A DNA stretch of 64,000 nt from Hydrogenophaga sp. (GTDB lineage: Bacteria; Pseudomonadota; Gammaproteobacteria; Burkholderiales; Burkholderiaceae_C): NCBI RefSeq assembly GCF_019264445.1, contig NZ_JAHVAB010000040.1, positions 62,001 to 126,000 of the forward strand. The letters run 5' to 3'. Below the pieces are notes generated by a model. It had not been told where the DNA came from. It was given only the letters and a program-made list of their open reading frames with translations, and searched no databases. This document shows, in pieces, positions 1-8,099 of the stretch (its first letter is position 1; each line of letters begins with the position of its first letter). The translations under genes were made by a program, and so were the position numbers.

Positions 1-1
1 G

Positions 2-421
2 TTGCAGATTCCATCAGTGGCGCAGGCCTTGCGCGCCTACACGGAGCAGCATTGGGTGGAGTACGTGGTGCTCGGAGAGCCGTTCGGGCTGATCGGCCTC
101 GACTCCATGGGCACCTGCCACTGGCTGCAACTGGAGCCCACGTCCAGCCTGCCGGATCTGGCGGAGCTGGCGGGATCGGCGGGCCTGGGGTTCGACACGG
201 TGCGCGCCGTGCGTGCGGGCCAACGGCTGGCCGCCGTCGAACTGCATCAGCAGATGGGCCTGCGCGGCCCGGTGCGCACAGCCCCGGCGTTTGCCATCGG
301 TGACGACGGCGTGCTGTGTGGTGCCGTCTTCACCCTGCAACCCAGCGACCTGCCCCAGCCCATCTACGCCTACCGGCACTTTCTGGAAGCCCAGGGCGGG
401 CGCACCGTTCAAGACACTTAG
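2..421 (+). CDS. C-terminal part of an unidentified protein (cut by the left edge)
   Basis: An open frame of about 139 residues enters from the left edge and ends at a TAG, leaving a single base before the stop codon of the convergent synthase gene. The apparent TTG start at base 2 is probably internal, because there is no visible ribosome site and no room for one. The protein is soluble, with no membrane segment and no motif I can name with confidence. Its mixed alpha/beta character would suit the output or sensing half of a signalling protein, such as a response regulator whose receiver lies outside the window, but that is only a guess. It is not similar to the PhcQ-like C-terminus elsewhere in this window. 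Confidence 0.5.
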   Translation: MQIPSVAQALRAYTEQHWVEYVVLGEPFGLIGLDSMGTCHWLQLEPTSSLPDLAELAGSAGLGFDTVRAVRAGQRLAAVELHQQMGLRGPVRTAPAFAIGDDGVLCGAVFTLQPSDLPQPIYAYRHFLEAQGGRTVQDT

Positions 422-422
422 G

Positions 423-1688
423 TCAAGCGGCCTCTGCGGTCTCCATCGCACCCGCCTGGGCGCGAGCGCGGCGCGCGCAGGGCCAATCCCACGGCTTGAC
501 GATCGGCGCGATTTCGCGCGCCACCGCCTCCAGGTGCTCCAGCTCCGCTTCGGTCAAGGCGGCGTTGAGCGTCAGGCGCACCAGCGCGCGTTTGCTGCTG
601 GTGGCCGGGGCGCAAAAGATGGCGCCGAACACACCGCGCGTTTCCAGTTCGTCGCGAAGGCGCATCGTGTCCGGCTCGCTCCCGGCTTCCAGCGCAATGA
701 TTTGCTCTGTGCCATGGTGCAGCGGATAGCCCAGGCCGCTGAGGGTGTCACGCACGCGCCGGGTAATCACACGCAGGCGATCACGCTCGGCGTCGGCCTT
801 GCGCAACACGCCCACCGTGGCCTTGAGGCCGGCGACTTCGTGCGGCAGCAAGCAGGAGCTGAAGATGTTGGGGAAGCTGGAGCTGAGGATGTAATAGCGC
901 ATGCTGGCCGGCGCTGTGAAGAAGCCGGCCCGCCCTGCCACCGACTTGGCCAGGCTCGCGGAGATGAAATGCACGCGGTCCGTGAGCCCCAGCTCCGCAC
1001 AGAGACCGGCACCGCCAGGCCCGTGCGTGCCCAGCGAATGGGATTCGTCCACCAGGATCATGCTGCCGTGCTTTTCCACGACCTCGACCATCGCCTCGAG
1101 CGGGCACACCGAACCGGTGGTGCTGTAAACCGAATCCACCACCACCACGCCGGGGCCGTTCTTGGCCATGATCTTGTCGAGATGGGCGGCGTCGTTGTGG
1201 CGAAACGCAAAGGCGGGTGCCCGAGCCGCGTGTGCGCCCTCCCAAAGCGACGCATGGGCCTGGGTGTCCAGGTACACCGGCGTCCTGGCGTCTGCGATGG
1301 ATTGCAACAGGCCCACATTGGCCGAGTAGCCGGACTGGCAGACGAAGGCGTCTTCCTTGCCGACCCAGTCCGCCAGCGCCATCTCCAGCGCCCGGGTCGG
1401 GTGCTGCTGAAGCAGAAACACACCGGACTGCACCACAAACTCGCTCGCCTTGGTGATGGCCTCGACCTGCGCGGCCACGATTTCCGGCCGACCCGTCACG
1501 CTCAGATAGTCGTTGCCGTCCAGACGAACCGCATTCGGCCCGGGCGACGATCCGTGGAGCACAAACTTGCCGCCCCAGGTCCCCTCCCAGCGCGGCTTGA
1601 AGTCCCGTTCGATCCGCTGGGTGAGCGTCGCAGACAGCGGCGGGTTCTTGAATGCAGCGACGACGGGCGCGCGTTCCAGCGTTTCCAT
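423..1688 (-). CDS. LqsA/CqsA-like alpha-oxoamine synthase (putative autoinducer synthase)
   Basis: This is a PLP-dependent alpha-oxoamine synthase of 421 residues, related to 8-amino-7-oxononanoate synthase and closest in character to the CqsA/LqsA autoinducer synthases, which condense an acyl-CoA with an amino-acid-derived substrate to make alpha-hydroxyketone signals. Visible motifs are the PLP-contacting DESHSLGTHG (about residues 214-223), the Schiff-base lysine in SASLAKS (K248) and HASLWEG near 145-151. I chose the ATG at 1688 because AAGGAG lies six bases upstream; an in-frame ATG at 1748 lacks such a site. It stands alone, with no biotin genes and no adjacent sensor kinase, which argues for signalling rather than biotin synthesis. 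A housekeeping KBL- or BioF-like role is not excluded. Confidence 0.8.
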   Translation of the reverse strand: METLERAPVVAAFKNPPLSATLTQRIERDFKPRWEGTWGGKFVLHGSSPGPNAVRLDGNDYLSVTGRPEIVAAQVEAITKASEFVVQSGVFLLQQHPTRALEMALADWVGKEDAFVCQSGYSANVGLLQSIADARTPVYLDTQAHASLWEGAHAARAPAFAFRHNDAAHLDKIMAKNGPGVVVVDSVYSTTGSVCPLEAMVEVVEKHGSMILVDESHSLGTHGPGGAGLCAELGLTDRVHFISASLAKSVAGRAGFFTAPASMRYYILSSSFPNIFSSCLLPHEVAGLKATVGVLRKADAERDRLRVITRRVRDTLSGLGYPLHHGTEQIIALEAGSEPDTMRLRDELETRGVFGAIFCAPATSSKRALVRLTLNAALTEAELEHLEAVAREIAPIVKPWDWPCARRARAQAGAMETAEAA

Positions 1689-1751
1689 GAGGTTCTCCTT
1701 GGCGGAAAGAAAACCCCATTGAAAAAAGAAATCCGTGAAAAATTGCACGAA

Positions 1752-1771
1752 CCCTGTCAGGGTTGACAGGG
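1752..1771. promoter_or_regulatory. Inverted repeat upstream of the LqsA-like gene
   Basis: A perfect inverted repeat, CCCTGTCA-N4-TGACAGGG, lies about 64 bases upstream of the synthase start codon, in the gap before the persulfide dioxygenase gene. The size and spacing suit a dimeric regulator's operator. It could instead be a small RNA hairpin, since it also lies just downstream of the dioxygenase gene on the minus strand. No T-run follows it on that strand. Confidence 0.45.
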
Positions 1772-1856
1772 GTTGTGAGGCTTTCTACTCAAGTTTCGGT
1801 CGTTTAAGCCGACAGGCGGCGATGCAAATTTGCAACGCCTCCCGGCACCAGTGCAC

Positions 1857-2981
1857 TCAGTTCTGCCGCCATGGCAGACCACGGAAGCGCCAGCCGCCTT
1901 TCTGTCCGCGGTGGGCATCGGCGTCCGGATCGCCTTCGAATCCCTCCAATATGTTGTAAGCCTCCAGGCCCAGCTCGGTCGCGCGCTTGGCCGCCGCGAT
2001 GGAGCGCACACCGCTGCGGCACAGCAACACCACTTTCTTGCTGCCCGACGCGGCACGCAACAGGGCGTCAAAGTCAGGGTTCATCGCCATGCCAGGCCAC
2101 TGCTTCCATGCCAGCGGCAAGGCGCCGGGCACAAAGCCGACCCACTCGCGCTCGGCGTCGGTGCGCACATCCACCAGCACGGCCTCGCCCGCCTGCACCC
2201 ATTGCCAGGCGAGTTCGGGCGACACATCGCCCGCGTAGGTTCCCTGGTGCGCGCCACCGGGTGGGACGGGTTGCATCTGCAGCACTCCATCGGCGTCGTG
2301 TCGCAGGCCGGAGGTGAGGTTGGCAGGCACAGCCTCGTCGATGCGCCTGGGGCGCGGAAGCTCGAGGGCGTTCATGAGTGCCACGAATTCGGCCTGGGTT
2401 TTGCCTGCCACGCGCGTGTTGGCGGCCTTTTCCTGCCCGATGCTTGAGCAAGTACGCCCCTGGTAGTCGTGGCCCGGCCAGACGATGGTGTCGTCCGGCA
2501 AGGAAAACAGCACTTGCGTGATGCTGCGAAAGAGCGCCTCGGCGCTGCCCGACTGAAAGTCCGTGCGGCCACAACCGTTGATGAGCAGCGTGTCGCCGGT
2601 AAAGACATGCTGGCGCCACACAAAGCTCATGCTGCCGGCGGTATGCCCCGGCGTGCTCAGCGCCTTGAGCTGTTCGGCACCAAAGCTGAGCGTGTCTGCG
2701 TCGTTCAGCTGGATGCCCGCCGTGCCGATGCCGCATCCCGAGGGGGCGGCGGTCTTCGCGCCAGCGAGTTCGGCCAGACGACCCGCGCTGGTGATGTGGT
2801 CGGCATGGGCGTGGGTTTCCACCGTCCAGACCAGTTTCAGACCGTACTCGCGCAGGGTCGCGAGGTCGCGCTCGATCTGTTCGTCCACCGGGTCAATGAT
2901 CACCGCCTCCCGGCTGACTTGATCAAACAACACATAGGTATAGGTACTGGAAGCAGGGTCGAACAGTTGAATCGGTTTCAT
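1857..2981 (-). CDS. Persulfide dioxygenase-rhodanese fusion protein
   Basis: The protein joins an ETHE1-like metallo-beta-lactamase persulfide dioxygenase to a C-terminal rhodanese domain. Such fusions (PRF/CstB class) oxidise glutathione persulfide to sulfite and exchange sulfane sulfur in sulfide detoxification. The first domain shows the metal-binding motif THAHADH, then GHTAGS and GDTLLINGCGRTDF. The rhodanese active-site loop is CRSGVRS near the C-terminus, with its cysteine intact. I chose the start at 2981 (MKPIQLF) because the family begins with this segment and GAGG lies just upstream; an in-frame ATG at 3044 would add 21 residues. The product is about 374 residues and cytoplasmic. 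No persulfide-sensing regulator is adjacent. Confidence 0.9.
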   Translation of the reverse strand: MKPIQLFDPASSTYTYVLFDQVSREAVIIDPVDEQIERDLATLREYGLKLVWTVETHAHADHITSAGRLAELAGAKTAAPSGCGIGTAGIQLNDADTLSFGAEQLKALSTPGHTAGSMSFVWRQHVFTGDTLLINGCGRTDFQSGSAEALFRSITQVLFSLPDDTIVWPGHDYQGRTCSSIGQEKAANTRVAGKTQAEFVALMNALELPRPRRIDEAVPANLTSGLRHDADGVLQMQPVPPGGAHQGTYAGDVSPELAWQWVQAGEAVLVDVRTDAEREWVGFVPGALPLAWKQWPGMAMNPDFDALLRAASGSKKVVLLCRSGVRSIAAAKRATELGLEAYNILEGFEGDPDADAHRGQKGGWRFRGLPWRQN

Positions 2982-3070
2982 GGGAGGCCTCGATGCGCCG
3001 GCGCCCGGCTCGGCGCCGGGCTGGATCTGTGGGGTTTCCATCATGCCCGAGGCCTCGGCATCGAAATTTC

Positions 3071-3090
3071 AAAATTGACTGCAGAATTTT
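3071..3090. promoter_or_regulatory. AT-rich inverted repeat upstream of the TRAP operon
   Basis: AAAATT-N8-AATTTT stands out in the otherwise GC-rich gap between the divergent dioxygenase gene and the TRAP receptor gene. It overlaps a TTGACT that could be a -35 box reading rightwards. A promoter/operator role for one or both genes is inferred from position only. Confidence 0.3.
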
Positions 3091-3231
3091 TCACGCCCGA
3101 TTTTGGTGCCACGCCATGCAGAACAAGGACATGCACAACTGGCTTTGTCCGTGGTCGGTGAAAACCCTGCGAATGCGCAACGCACCTTGAGCGCATCATC
3201 AGCGGCTCAACAACCCGACTGGAGACACCCG

Positions 3232-4350
3232 ATGACCGACAAGAAGACCGTCACTTCGCGCCGAGGCATGATCAAAGGCGCCGCCGTTGCTGCAGGCGCC
3301 ATGTCCGTGCCGATGATCGCCACGGCACAGACCACGACCTTGCGCTTCCAGAGCACGTGGCCATCGAAAGACATCTTCCACGAATACGCACAGGACTTTG
3401 CCAAGAAGGTCAACGACATGGCCGGTGGCCGTCTGAAGATCGAAGTGCTGCCTGCCGGCGCCGTGGTGCCTGCGTTCCAGCTGCTTGAAGCGGTGGCCAA
3501 GGGCACGCTGGACGGCGGCCATGGCGTGGTCGCGTACCACTACGGCAAAAACTCCGCGCTGGCACTGTGGGGCTCCGGCCCGGCCTACGGCATGGACCCC
3601 AACATGGTGCTGGCCTGGCACAACTACGGCGGCGGCAAGGCCCTGCTGGAAGAGATCTACGCCAGCCTGAACCTGGACGTGGCCTCTTACCTCTACGGCC
3701 CCATGCCCACGCAGCCGCTGGGCTGGTTCAAGAAGCCTGTGGCCAAGGTGGCCGACATGAAGGGCCTGAAGTTCCGCACCGTGGGCCTGGCGGTAGACGT
3801 GTTCACCAAGATGGGCACGGCCGTGAACCCGCTGCCTGGCGGCGAAATCGTGCCTGCGCTGGACCGTGGCCTGATCGACGCAGCCGAGTTCAACAACGCA
3901 TCGAGCGACCGTGTGCTGGGCTTCCCCGACGTGGCCAAGAACTGCATGCTGCAGAGCTTCCACCAGAGCGGTGAGCAGTTCGAGATCCTGTTCAACAAGA
4001 CCAAGCTCAACGCGCTGCCGGCGGAAGTCAAGGCCATCGTGGACTACGCGGTGCAGGCCGCCAGCGCCGACATGAGCTGGAAGGCGATTCAGCGCAACTC
4101 GCAGGACTACATCGAGCTGAAGAAGGCCGGCGTGAAGTTCTACAAGACACCCGATCCGATCCTGCGCGCCCAGCTGGAAGCCTGGGACCAGACCATCGCC
4201 GAGAAGGCCAAGACCAACCCGATCTTCCAGAAGGTGCTGGACTCCCAGAAGGCGTTTGCCCAGCGCGCAGGTCAGTGGCAGAACGACTACCTGGTCGATT
4301 TCAAGATGGCCTACAACCACTACTTCGGCAAGGGCGCCAAGAAATCCTGA
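3232..4350 (+). CDS. TRAP transporter substrate-binding protein, DctP family
   Basis: This is a periplasmic solute receptor of 372 residues for a TRAP (sodium-driven, ATP-independent) carboxylate importer. It begins with a twin-arginine signal, SRRGMIKG at about residues 9-16, followed by a hydrophobic stretch and a likely cleavage near ATAQ (about residue 32), so it is probably exported folded. The mature part has the DctP pattern, starting with LRFQSTWPSKD and including GLKFRTVG in the central hinge region. The ATG at 3232 is preceded by GGAG. The ligand cannot be read from sequence; relatives with Tat signals often bind 2-oxo acids or mandelate-type acids. It is the first gene of a three-gene operon with both membrane subunits. 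Confidence 0.92.
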   Translation: MTDKKTVTSRRGMIKGAAVAAGAMSVPMIATAQTTTLRFQSTWPSKDIFHEYAQDFAKKVNDMAGGRLKIEVLPAGAVVPAFQLLEAVAKGTLDGGHGVVAYHYGKNSALALWGSGPAYGMDPNMVLAWHNYGGGKALLEEIYASLNLDVASYLYGPMPTQPLGWFKKPVAKVADMKGLKFRTVGLAVDVFTKMGTAVNPLPGGEIVPALDRGLIDAAEFNNASSDRVLGFPDVAKNCMLQSFHQSGEQFEILFNKTKLNALPAEVKAIVDYAVQAASADMSWKAIQRNSQDYIELKKAGVKFYKTPDPILRAQLEAWDQTIAEKAKTNPIFQKVLDSQKAFAQRAGQWQNDYLVDFKMAYNHYFGKGAKKS

Positions 4351-4368
4351 TCGGGCTTCGCCTCGCCC

Positions 4369-4393
4369 GGGGCGCCTTCGGGCGCCCCTTTCT
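4369..4393 (+). terminator. Hairpin between TRAP receptor and permease genes (attenuator)
   Basis: GGGGCGCC and GGCGCCCC pair around a TTCG loop and are followed by a short TTTCT. It sits between the receptor gene and the permease genes. Such intercistronic hairpins often allow partial termination or protect the upstream mRNA, giving more receptor than permease. Confidence 0.65.
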
Positions 4394-4409
4394 GTTTCTG
4401 GAAATTCAC

Positions 4410-5027
4410 ATGCAAAAACTGTTATTGGCCGTTGACAGACTGTCGACCTGGTTCGGCAAGGCGTGCGCGTGGAGCGTGGTCTCCCTCACCCTGCTCATCA
4501 CCTGGGAGGTGTTCTCTCGCTATGTGCTCAACAAGCCCCATGCCTGGGTGCTGGATGCACAGATCATGATGTACGGCCTGCTGTTCATGAGCGCGGGCGC
4601 CTACACGCTGGCCAAGAGCGGCCATGTGCGCGGCGACGTGCTCTATGGGTTCTTTCAACCCCGCACGCAGGCGGCCGTCGACCTCACCCTCTACATCCTG
4701 TTTTTTCTGCCGGGCATTCTGGCGCTGACCTATGCCGGCTGGTTTTTTGCCAACGACTCGCTGGCCATCCGCGAGCAGACCTTCAACGCCGACCCGCTGC
4801 CGGTCTATCCGTTCAAGTTCGTGGTGCCGATTGCCGGCGCCTTCCTGCTGCTGCAGGGCATTGTGGAAATCATCCGCTGCGTCATGTGCCTGCAAACCGG
4901 CGAATGGCCTTCACGCGAAGACGACGTGGAGGAAGTGGACGTGGACAAACTCAAAGAAATGGTGAATGTGAAAGACGCCGACATTGAAGCGCTGGACAGC
5001 CTCGTCGTGAAGAAAGGCGGCCAGTGA
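4410..5027 (+). CDS. TRAP transporter small permease, DctQ family
   Basis: This 205-residue inner-membrane protein has four predicted membrane segments, at roughly residues 20-40, 50-70, 90-112 and 135-155. It also has the family's TWEVFSRYVLN motif near the end of the first helix. DctQ proteins partner the large permease and are needed for assembly of the transporter. The charged C-terminal tail, rich in Glu, Asp and Lys (about residues 165-205), is longer than usual and probably cytoplasmic. Its TGA overlaps the next gene's ATG by one base (TGATG), so the two subunits are translationally coupled. Confidence 0.9.
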   Translation: MQKLLLAVDRLSTWFGKACAWSVVSLTLLITWEVFSRYVLNKPHAWVLDAQIMMYGLLFMSAGAYTLAKSGHVRGDVLYGFFQPRTQAAVDLTLYILFFLPGILALTYAGWFFANDSLAIREQTFNADPLPVYPFKFVVPIAGAFLLLQGIVEIIRCVMCLQTGEWPSREDDVEEVDVDKLKEMVNVKDADIEALDSLVVKKGGQ

Positions 5028-7033
5028 TGCGCATCCGCAAAGAACTCTGGTTCGGCTTCTCGCTGATGGCGCTCATCGGCGCAGCAGCCCTCACGATGGT
5101 GTTCAGTGTGGACACCATGACCAACGGCCACTATGGCCTGCTCATGCTGTCGCTGGTGGTCGTGGCCATCATGCTGGGCTTTCCTACCGCCTTCACGCTG
5201 ATGGGCATGGGCATGATGTTCGCGTTCTTCGCCTACCACTCGGGCGACCAGAGCGCGGCCGGTGCCATGAAGCAGACGCTGGACCTCATGGTGCAGCGCG
5301 CCTTCTCGGTGATGGGCAACGACGTGCTGATCTCGATCCCGCTGTTCGTGTTCATGGGCTACCTCGTCGAACGCGCCAACCTGATCGACAAGCTCTTCCG
5401 CAGCCTGCACCTGGCGCTGGCGCGCGTGCCCGGTTCGCTGGGCGTGGCCACGCTGGTGACCTGCGCGGTGTTTGCCACCGCCACCGGCATCGTGGGCGCG
5501 GTCGTCACACTCATGGGCCTGCTGGCCCTGCCGCAGATGCTGCGCGCGGGCTACGACGTGCGGCTGTCGGCTGGCGTCATCACCGCCGGTGGCTGCCTCG
5601 GCATCCTGATCCCGCCGTCGGTGCTGCTGATCGTCTACGGCGCCACCGCAGGCGTGTCGGTGGTGCAGCTGTACGCCGGCGCCTTCTTCCCCGGCATCAT
5701 GCTGGCCGGCCTGTACATCGTGTACGTGATCGTCATGGCCAAGGTCAAGCCGAACTGGGCGCCACCGCTCACCGCGGCGCAACGCTTCGTGCCGCTGCCT
5801 GCTTCCCTCACCGCCATCGGTGCCACGGGCGACGGCTGGGCCGTCTCCCGCCTGATCAAGGCCCTGAACGGCAAGCGCAACCAGGACGTCTCCACCCGCT
5901 ACCTGCTGGGACAACTGGGCATCGCGCTGTTGCCTGCGATCCTGTTCGCGGCCGTCGCCATCGCCAGCTACCAGAGCGCCACCACGGTGGTGCCAGTGGA
6001 AACCTACGAAGAGCTGCAGCCCATGGGCGCGGGCAGCACCGTGGACGAAGACAGCAGCAGCGAAGGCGGGCTGGCCGAACCCAAAGATGAAGAAGGTGGG
6101 CTCGCTGAGCCGCCGTCTGAAGACGAGGGCGTGGCCGAGCCACCCGGTGCACAGTCGGACGCCGTGGCGGAACCCCCGGGTGCCGACAAGGAAGCGGCCA
6201 GCACCAGCGCCAGCGGCGCGGTGGCCGAGCCTGCGGCCGCAGCCGCCGCCGAGGCCGCCGAACCCGCAGCCACCACGAAGCCGGCCTCCATGAGCTACTG
6301 GATTGGCCTGGCCGTGGGTGCACTGGCCATGGTCATCTTCTACGCCATCCTCAGCTTCACGCGGCTCGAAGTCTTCAAGATGCTGCTCTCCAGCTTCTTC
6401 CCGCTGCTGGTGCTCATCCTGGCGGTGCTGGGCTCGATCGTCTTCGGTCTGGCCACGCCCACGGAAGCGGCCGCGGTCGGTGCGTTCGGCGGTTTCCTGC
6501 TGGCGGCGGCTTACCGGCAACTCACCTTTGGCGTGATCAAGGAAAGCGTGTTCCTCACCGCCAAGACGAGCGCCATGGTGTGCTGGCTCTTCGTGGGCTC
6601 GGCGATCTTTTCGGCGGCGTTCGCGCTGCTGGGTGGGCAGGAGCTGGTGGAGCAGTGGGTGCTGGGCATGAACCTCACCAAGACCGAGTTCCTGATCCTG
6701 TCGCAGGTGCTGATCTTCATCCTGGGCTGGCCGCTGGAGTGGACCGAGATCATCGTGATCTTCATGCCCATCTTCATTCCCCTGCTGGACAACTTTGGCG
6801 TGGATCCGCTGTTCTTCGGCCTGCTGGTGGCCCTCAACCTGCAGACCGCCTTCCTGAGCCCACCGGTGGCCATGAGTGCGTTCTACCTCAAGGGGGTTGC
6901 GCCCAAGCACGTGACGCTGAACCAGATCTTTGCCGGCATGCTGCCCTTCATGGGCATCCAGATCCTGGCCATCGTGCTGCTGTACCAGTTCCCGGCCATC
7001 GGCCTGTGGCTGCCGCAGGTGCTGTACCGGTGA
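5027..7033 (+). CDS. TRAP transporter large permease, DctM family, with an Ala/Glu/Pro-rich insert
   Basis: This is the transport channel of the TRAP system. At 668 residues it is much longer than the usual roughly 430. The N-terminal half shows the family pattern (GFPTAFTLMGMGMMF, later ILIPPSVLLIVYG) and the C-terminal part resumes it (LGWPLEWTEIIVIF, SPPVAMSAFYLKG). Between them lie an extra membrane segment (about 295-312), a hydrophilic stretch of about 100 residues with repeated LAEP/VAEPP units, and another membrane segment (about 426-445). The extra helices could place the insert on the same side as an ordinary DctM loop. Expanded DctM proteins occur in related bacteria to my knowledge; the function of the insert is unknown. 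Confidence 0.92.
   Translation: MRIRKELWFGFSLMALIGAAALTMVFSVDTMTNGHYGLLMLSLVVVAIMLGFPTAFTLMGMGMMFAFFAYHSGDQSAAGAMKQTLDLMVQRAFSVMGNDVLISIPLFVFMGYLVERANLIDKLFRSLHLALARVPGSLGVATLVTCAVFATATGIVGAVVTLMGLLALPQMLRAGYDVRLSAGVITAGGCLGILIPPSVLLIVYGATAGVSVVQLYAGAFFPGIMLAGLYIVYVIVMAKVKPNWAPPLTAAQRFVPLPASLTAIGATGDGWAVSRLIKALNGKRNQDVSTRYLLGQLGIALLPAILFAAVAIASYQSATTVVPVETYEELQPMGAGSTVDEDSSSEGGLAEPKDEEGGLAEPPSEDEGVAEPPGAQSDAVAEPPGADKEAASTSASGAVAEPAAAAAAEAAEPAATTKPASMSYWIGLAVGALAMVIFYAILSFTRLEVFKMLLSSFFPLLVLILAVLGSIVFGLATPTEAAAVGAFGGFLLAAAYRQLTFGVIKESVFLTAKTSAMVCWLFVGSAIFSAAFALLGGQELVEQWVLGMNLTKTEFLILSQVLIFILGWPLEWTEIIVIFMPIFIPLLDNFGVDPLFFGLLVALNLQTAFLSPPVAMSAFYLKGVAPKHVTLNQIFAGMLPFMGIQILAIVLLYQFPAIGLWLPQVLYR
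6061..6275 (+). repeat. Repeats coding for LAEP/VAEPP units inside the large permease
   Basis: Imperfect direct repeats encode GGLAEPKDEE, GGLAEPPSEDE, GVAEPPGAQSD and AVAEPPGADKE. They are followed by an Ala-rich run that ends in AEPAAT. The pattern suggests expansion by slippage or unequal exchange. The peptide is acidic and probably disordered. Confidence 0.8.
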
Positions 7034-7060
7034 TCTGCCGGGCAGTCCTCAACACCTTCC

Positions 7061-7085
7061 AGGGGCGCTTCGGCGCCCCTTTTTC
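7061..7085 (+). terminator. Rho-independent terminator of the TRAP operon
   Basis: AGGGGCGC and GCGCCCCT pair around a TTCG tetraloop, followed by a run of T. The hairpin lies 27 bases after the large permease stop codon. Confidence 0.9.
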
Positions 7086-7103
7086 TGGCGAATCCGGTTA
7101 ACA

Positions 7104-7123
7104 TGACGTTTACGTAAACGTCA
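7104..7123. promoter_or_regulatory. Perfect 20-bp palindrome upstream of ppk2-icmF (candidate LiuR-type operator)
   Basis: TGACGTTTACGTAAACGTCA is a perfect palindrome 53 bases before the PPK2 start codon. From memory, LiuR-type MerR regulators of branched-chain amino acid and acyl-CoA catabolism bind ACGT-containing palindromes of this style. The downstream isobutyryl-CoA mutase fits that regulon. Assigning the binding protein is inference, and no MerR gene lies in the window. Confidence 0.65.
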
Positions 7124-7176
7124 ACCAAACGGATGCGCGCCGCAGCGCACCAGCGAACCGCCCGGAGACCCCTTCC

Positions 7177-8055
7177 ATGCCCCGTTCGAACGTCCCCGCG
7201 CTGCCTTTCCCGCCGGCGGCCCTGCTCGCGAGCAAAGGCAGCGTCTGGCGCGACTGGCAGATCGCCCCCGACCCGGGCAAGCCAGTCTCTCTCAAGAAGT
7301 TCAAGCCAGAGGCCAAGCCCTTCTCTGGCGAGAGCAAGGCCACCGACCAAGCCGCCGTGCAGGCCATCGCCGAGGAGCTCGACGGCCTGCAGGACCTCTT
7401 CTACGCCGACCGGCGCTTCAAGCTGCTGGTGGTGCTGCAAGGCACCGACACCGCCGGCAAGGACGGCACCGTGCGCGGCGTGTTCTCGCGCACCAGCCCG
7501 CTGGGCGTGCACACCGTGGGCTGGAAGGCCCCCACCGAAGCCGAGCGCGACCACGACTACCTCTGGCGCATCCACCAGAAGATGCCGGGCGCCGGCGAGA
7601 CCATGGTGTTCAACCGCAGCCACTACGAAGACGTGCTGGTGCCCGTGGTCAACGGCTGGATCACGCCCGAGCAGACCGCGCAGCGCTATGCGCACATCAA
7701 CGACTTCGAGCGGCTGCTGGCCGAGACCGGCACCGTGATCCTGAAGTTCATGCTGCACATCGGCAGCGACGAACAGCGCCAGCGCCTGCAGGAGCGCGTG
7801 GACGACCCGACCAAGCACTGGAAATTCAGCATGGGCGACATCGAGGTGCGCCGGCAGTGGGCCGACTATCAGCGCGCCTACGAAGCGCTGCTGAAAGAAA
7901 CCAGCACGCCGTGGGCGCCCTGGACCGTGGTGCCCGCCAATTCGAAGACCCACCGCAACCTCATGATCGCCACCGTGGTGCGCGACACCCTCAAGGCGCT
8001 CGACCTGCGCTATCCACCCCCCAACCCCGCGTTGAACGGCCTTCGCATCGACTGA
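7177..8055 (+). CDS. ppk2: Polyphosphate kinase 2 family protein
   Basis: PPK2 enzymes transfer phosphate between polyphosphate and nucleotides, mostly making nucleoside di- or triphosphates. This 292-residue, single-domain protein has the Walker A loop GTDTAGKDG (about residues 89-97), the conserved VGWKAPT and the Walker B region [11 protein letters not shown] (about 145-155), followed by the lid helices. The length fits short one-domain PPK2 of class I or III; the nucleotide preference cannot be read here. The gene lies directly before the isobutyryl-CoA mutase gene with a 44-base gap and probably shares its promoter and palindrome. A link through nucleotide supply to the GTP-using mutase is possible but speculative. 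Confidence 0.9.
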   Translation: MPRSNVPALPFPPAALLASKGSVWRDWQIAPDPGKPVSLKKFKPEAKPFSGESKATDQAAVQAIAEELDGLQDLFYADRRFKLLVVLQGTDTAGKDGTVRGVFSRTSPLGVHTVGWKAPTEAERDHDYLWRIHQKMPGAGETMVFNRSHYEDVLVPVVNGWITPEQTAQRYAHINDFERLLAETGTVILKFMLHIGSDEQRQRLQERVDDPTKHWKFSMGDIEVRRQWADYQRAYEALLKETSTPWAPWTVVPANSKTHRNLMIATVVRDTLKALDLRYPPPNPALNGLRID

Positions 8056-8099
8056 AGCCTCCGCCACGCCCGCCCCCCGCAAGACAGAAGAGAGACACC

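Noticed and set aside
423-1688. Calling the alpha-oxoamine synthase BioF
   Set aside because: No biotin genes adjoin it and its motif context is closer to CqsA/LqsA; a phylogeny would settle this.
4805-6910. A 700-codon open frame opposite the TRAP permease genes
   Set aside because: Composition is extreme (Gln, His, Arg) and no start signal or family is seen; the permeases on the other strand are certain.
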